Source of the DNA: Methylobacterium sp.
Lineage (GTDB): Bacteria; Pseudomonadota; Alphaproteobacteria; Rhizobiales; Beijerinckiaceae
DNA length: 5,126 nt
Direction: 5' to 3'
Assembly: GCA_021154065.1 (NCBI GenBank)
Contig: JAJKJG010000046.1
Span: 1-5,126 of the forward strand
Part shown: in pieces, positions 5,029 to 5,126 of the stretch
Layout: each line of letters starts with the position of its first letter
How positions within the stretch are numbered: position 1 is the stretch's first letter
Program-made: the position numbers and the translations under genes
Notes under the pieces: generated by a model
Told to the model about the DNA's origin: nothing
What the model saw: the letters and a program-made list of their open reading frames with translations, nothing else
Database searches by the model: none

Positions 5029-5126
5029 TTAAGCCTGCCCCGCCAGCATGGCCGTCCGCGTGCTTTCGACCTTCGCAACCTCCTCGGCCGGGATGTAGTA
5101 GTCACGGTGATAGTTGAAGGTATGCC
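5029..5126 (-). CDS. cyoB: Quinol oxidase subunit I (CyoB), C-terminal end only
   Basis: The last 31 codons and the TAA stop (5029-5031) of a gene continuing beyond the window edge. The visible end reads HTFNYHRDYYIPAEEVAKVE followed by STRTAMLAGQA; the FNYxRDYYIP-type segment is characteristic of the cytoplasmic C-terminal tail of CyoB. The intact subunit would carry the low-spin heme, the high-spin heme and CuB, none of which can be seen here. It sits 4 bases before cyoC on the same strand, in the usual cyoBCD order; cyoA is expected further right. Confidence 0.85.
   Translation of the reverse strand, partial: HTFNYHRDYYIPAEEVAKVESTRTAMLAGQA

Noticed and set aside
5025..5105. Upstream extension of the CyoC frame
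   Set aside because: It overlaps the end of cyoB in another frame and is Arg-rich; the ATG at 5024 gives the expected start.
4194..5117. 307-codon forward frame opposite cyoC/cyoD
   Set aside because: Charged, Arg/Glu/His-rich antisense of two clear membrane protein genes; no ribosome site or recognisable motif.

Overview
This GC-rich window looks like an IS-scarred accessory or junction region of an alphaproteobacterial chromosome or large replicon. A Hyphomicrobiales / Methylobacterium-like host is my inference. It rests on base composition, a cyoBCD-SURF1 gene order common in that class, and the types of insertion sequence present. No 16S rRNA or other taxonomic marker is in the window.

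Left part (1-757): the 3' portion of an IS5-family (IS427-like) insertion sequence. Its transposase needs three reading frames to be read through, with apparent lesions near 50 and 237-240, so it is probably inactive. Its right end lies at 745-748, directly against the ribosome binding site of the next gene.

Centre-left (758-2593, + strand): a two-gene L-idonate catabolic operon. It encodes an SDR gluconate 5-dehydrogenase (idnO type) and a zinc MDR L-idonate 5-dehydrogenase (idnD type), 39 bases apart. Together they convert L-idonate to 5-keto-D-gluconate and then to D-gluconate. Neither a transporter nor a gluconate kinase is visible intact.

Centre (2594-3164, - strand): a debris field. 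A probable C-terminal scrap of a sugar ABC-transporter ATPase is joined to the 5' part of an IS481-family element. That element appears to have inserted at a CTAG site and cut short a small gene downstream of SURF1. The joint leaves a 134-codon open chimera.

Right part (3165-5126, - strand, continuing off the window): the end of a heme-copper quinol oxidase operon: cyoB (last 31 residues), cyoC, cyoD and a SURF1-type assembly factor. Genes are tightly packed (4-nt gap, ATGA overlap, 43-nt gap). The enzyme would be an inner-membrane ubiquinol oxidase. SURF1 in place of cyoE at this position raises the possibility of a heme a-containing (ba3) enzyme rather than bo3.

The idonate and oxidase operons converge on the debris field. 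I see no CRISPR array, tRNA, rRNA or convincing new system. The noteworthy content is the rearrangement history and some oxidase details.
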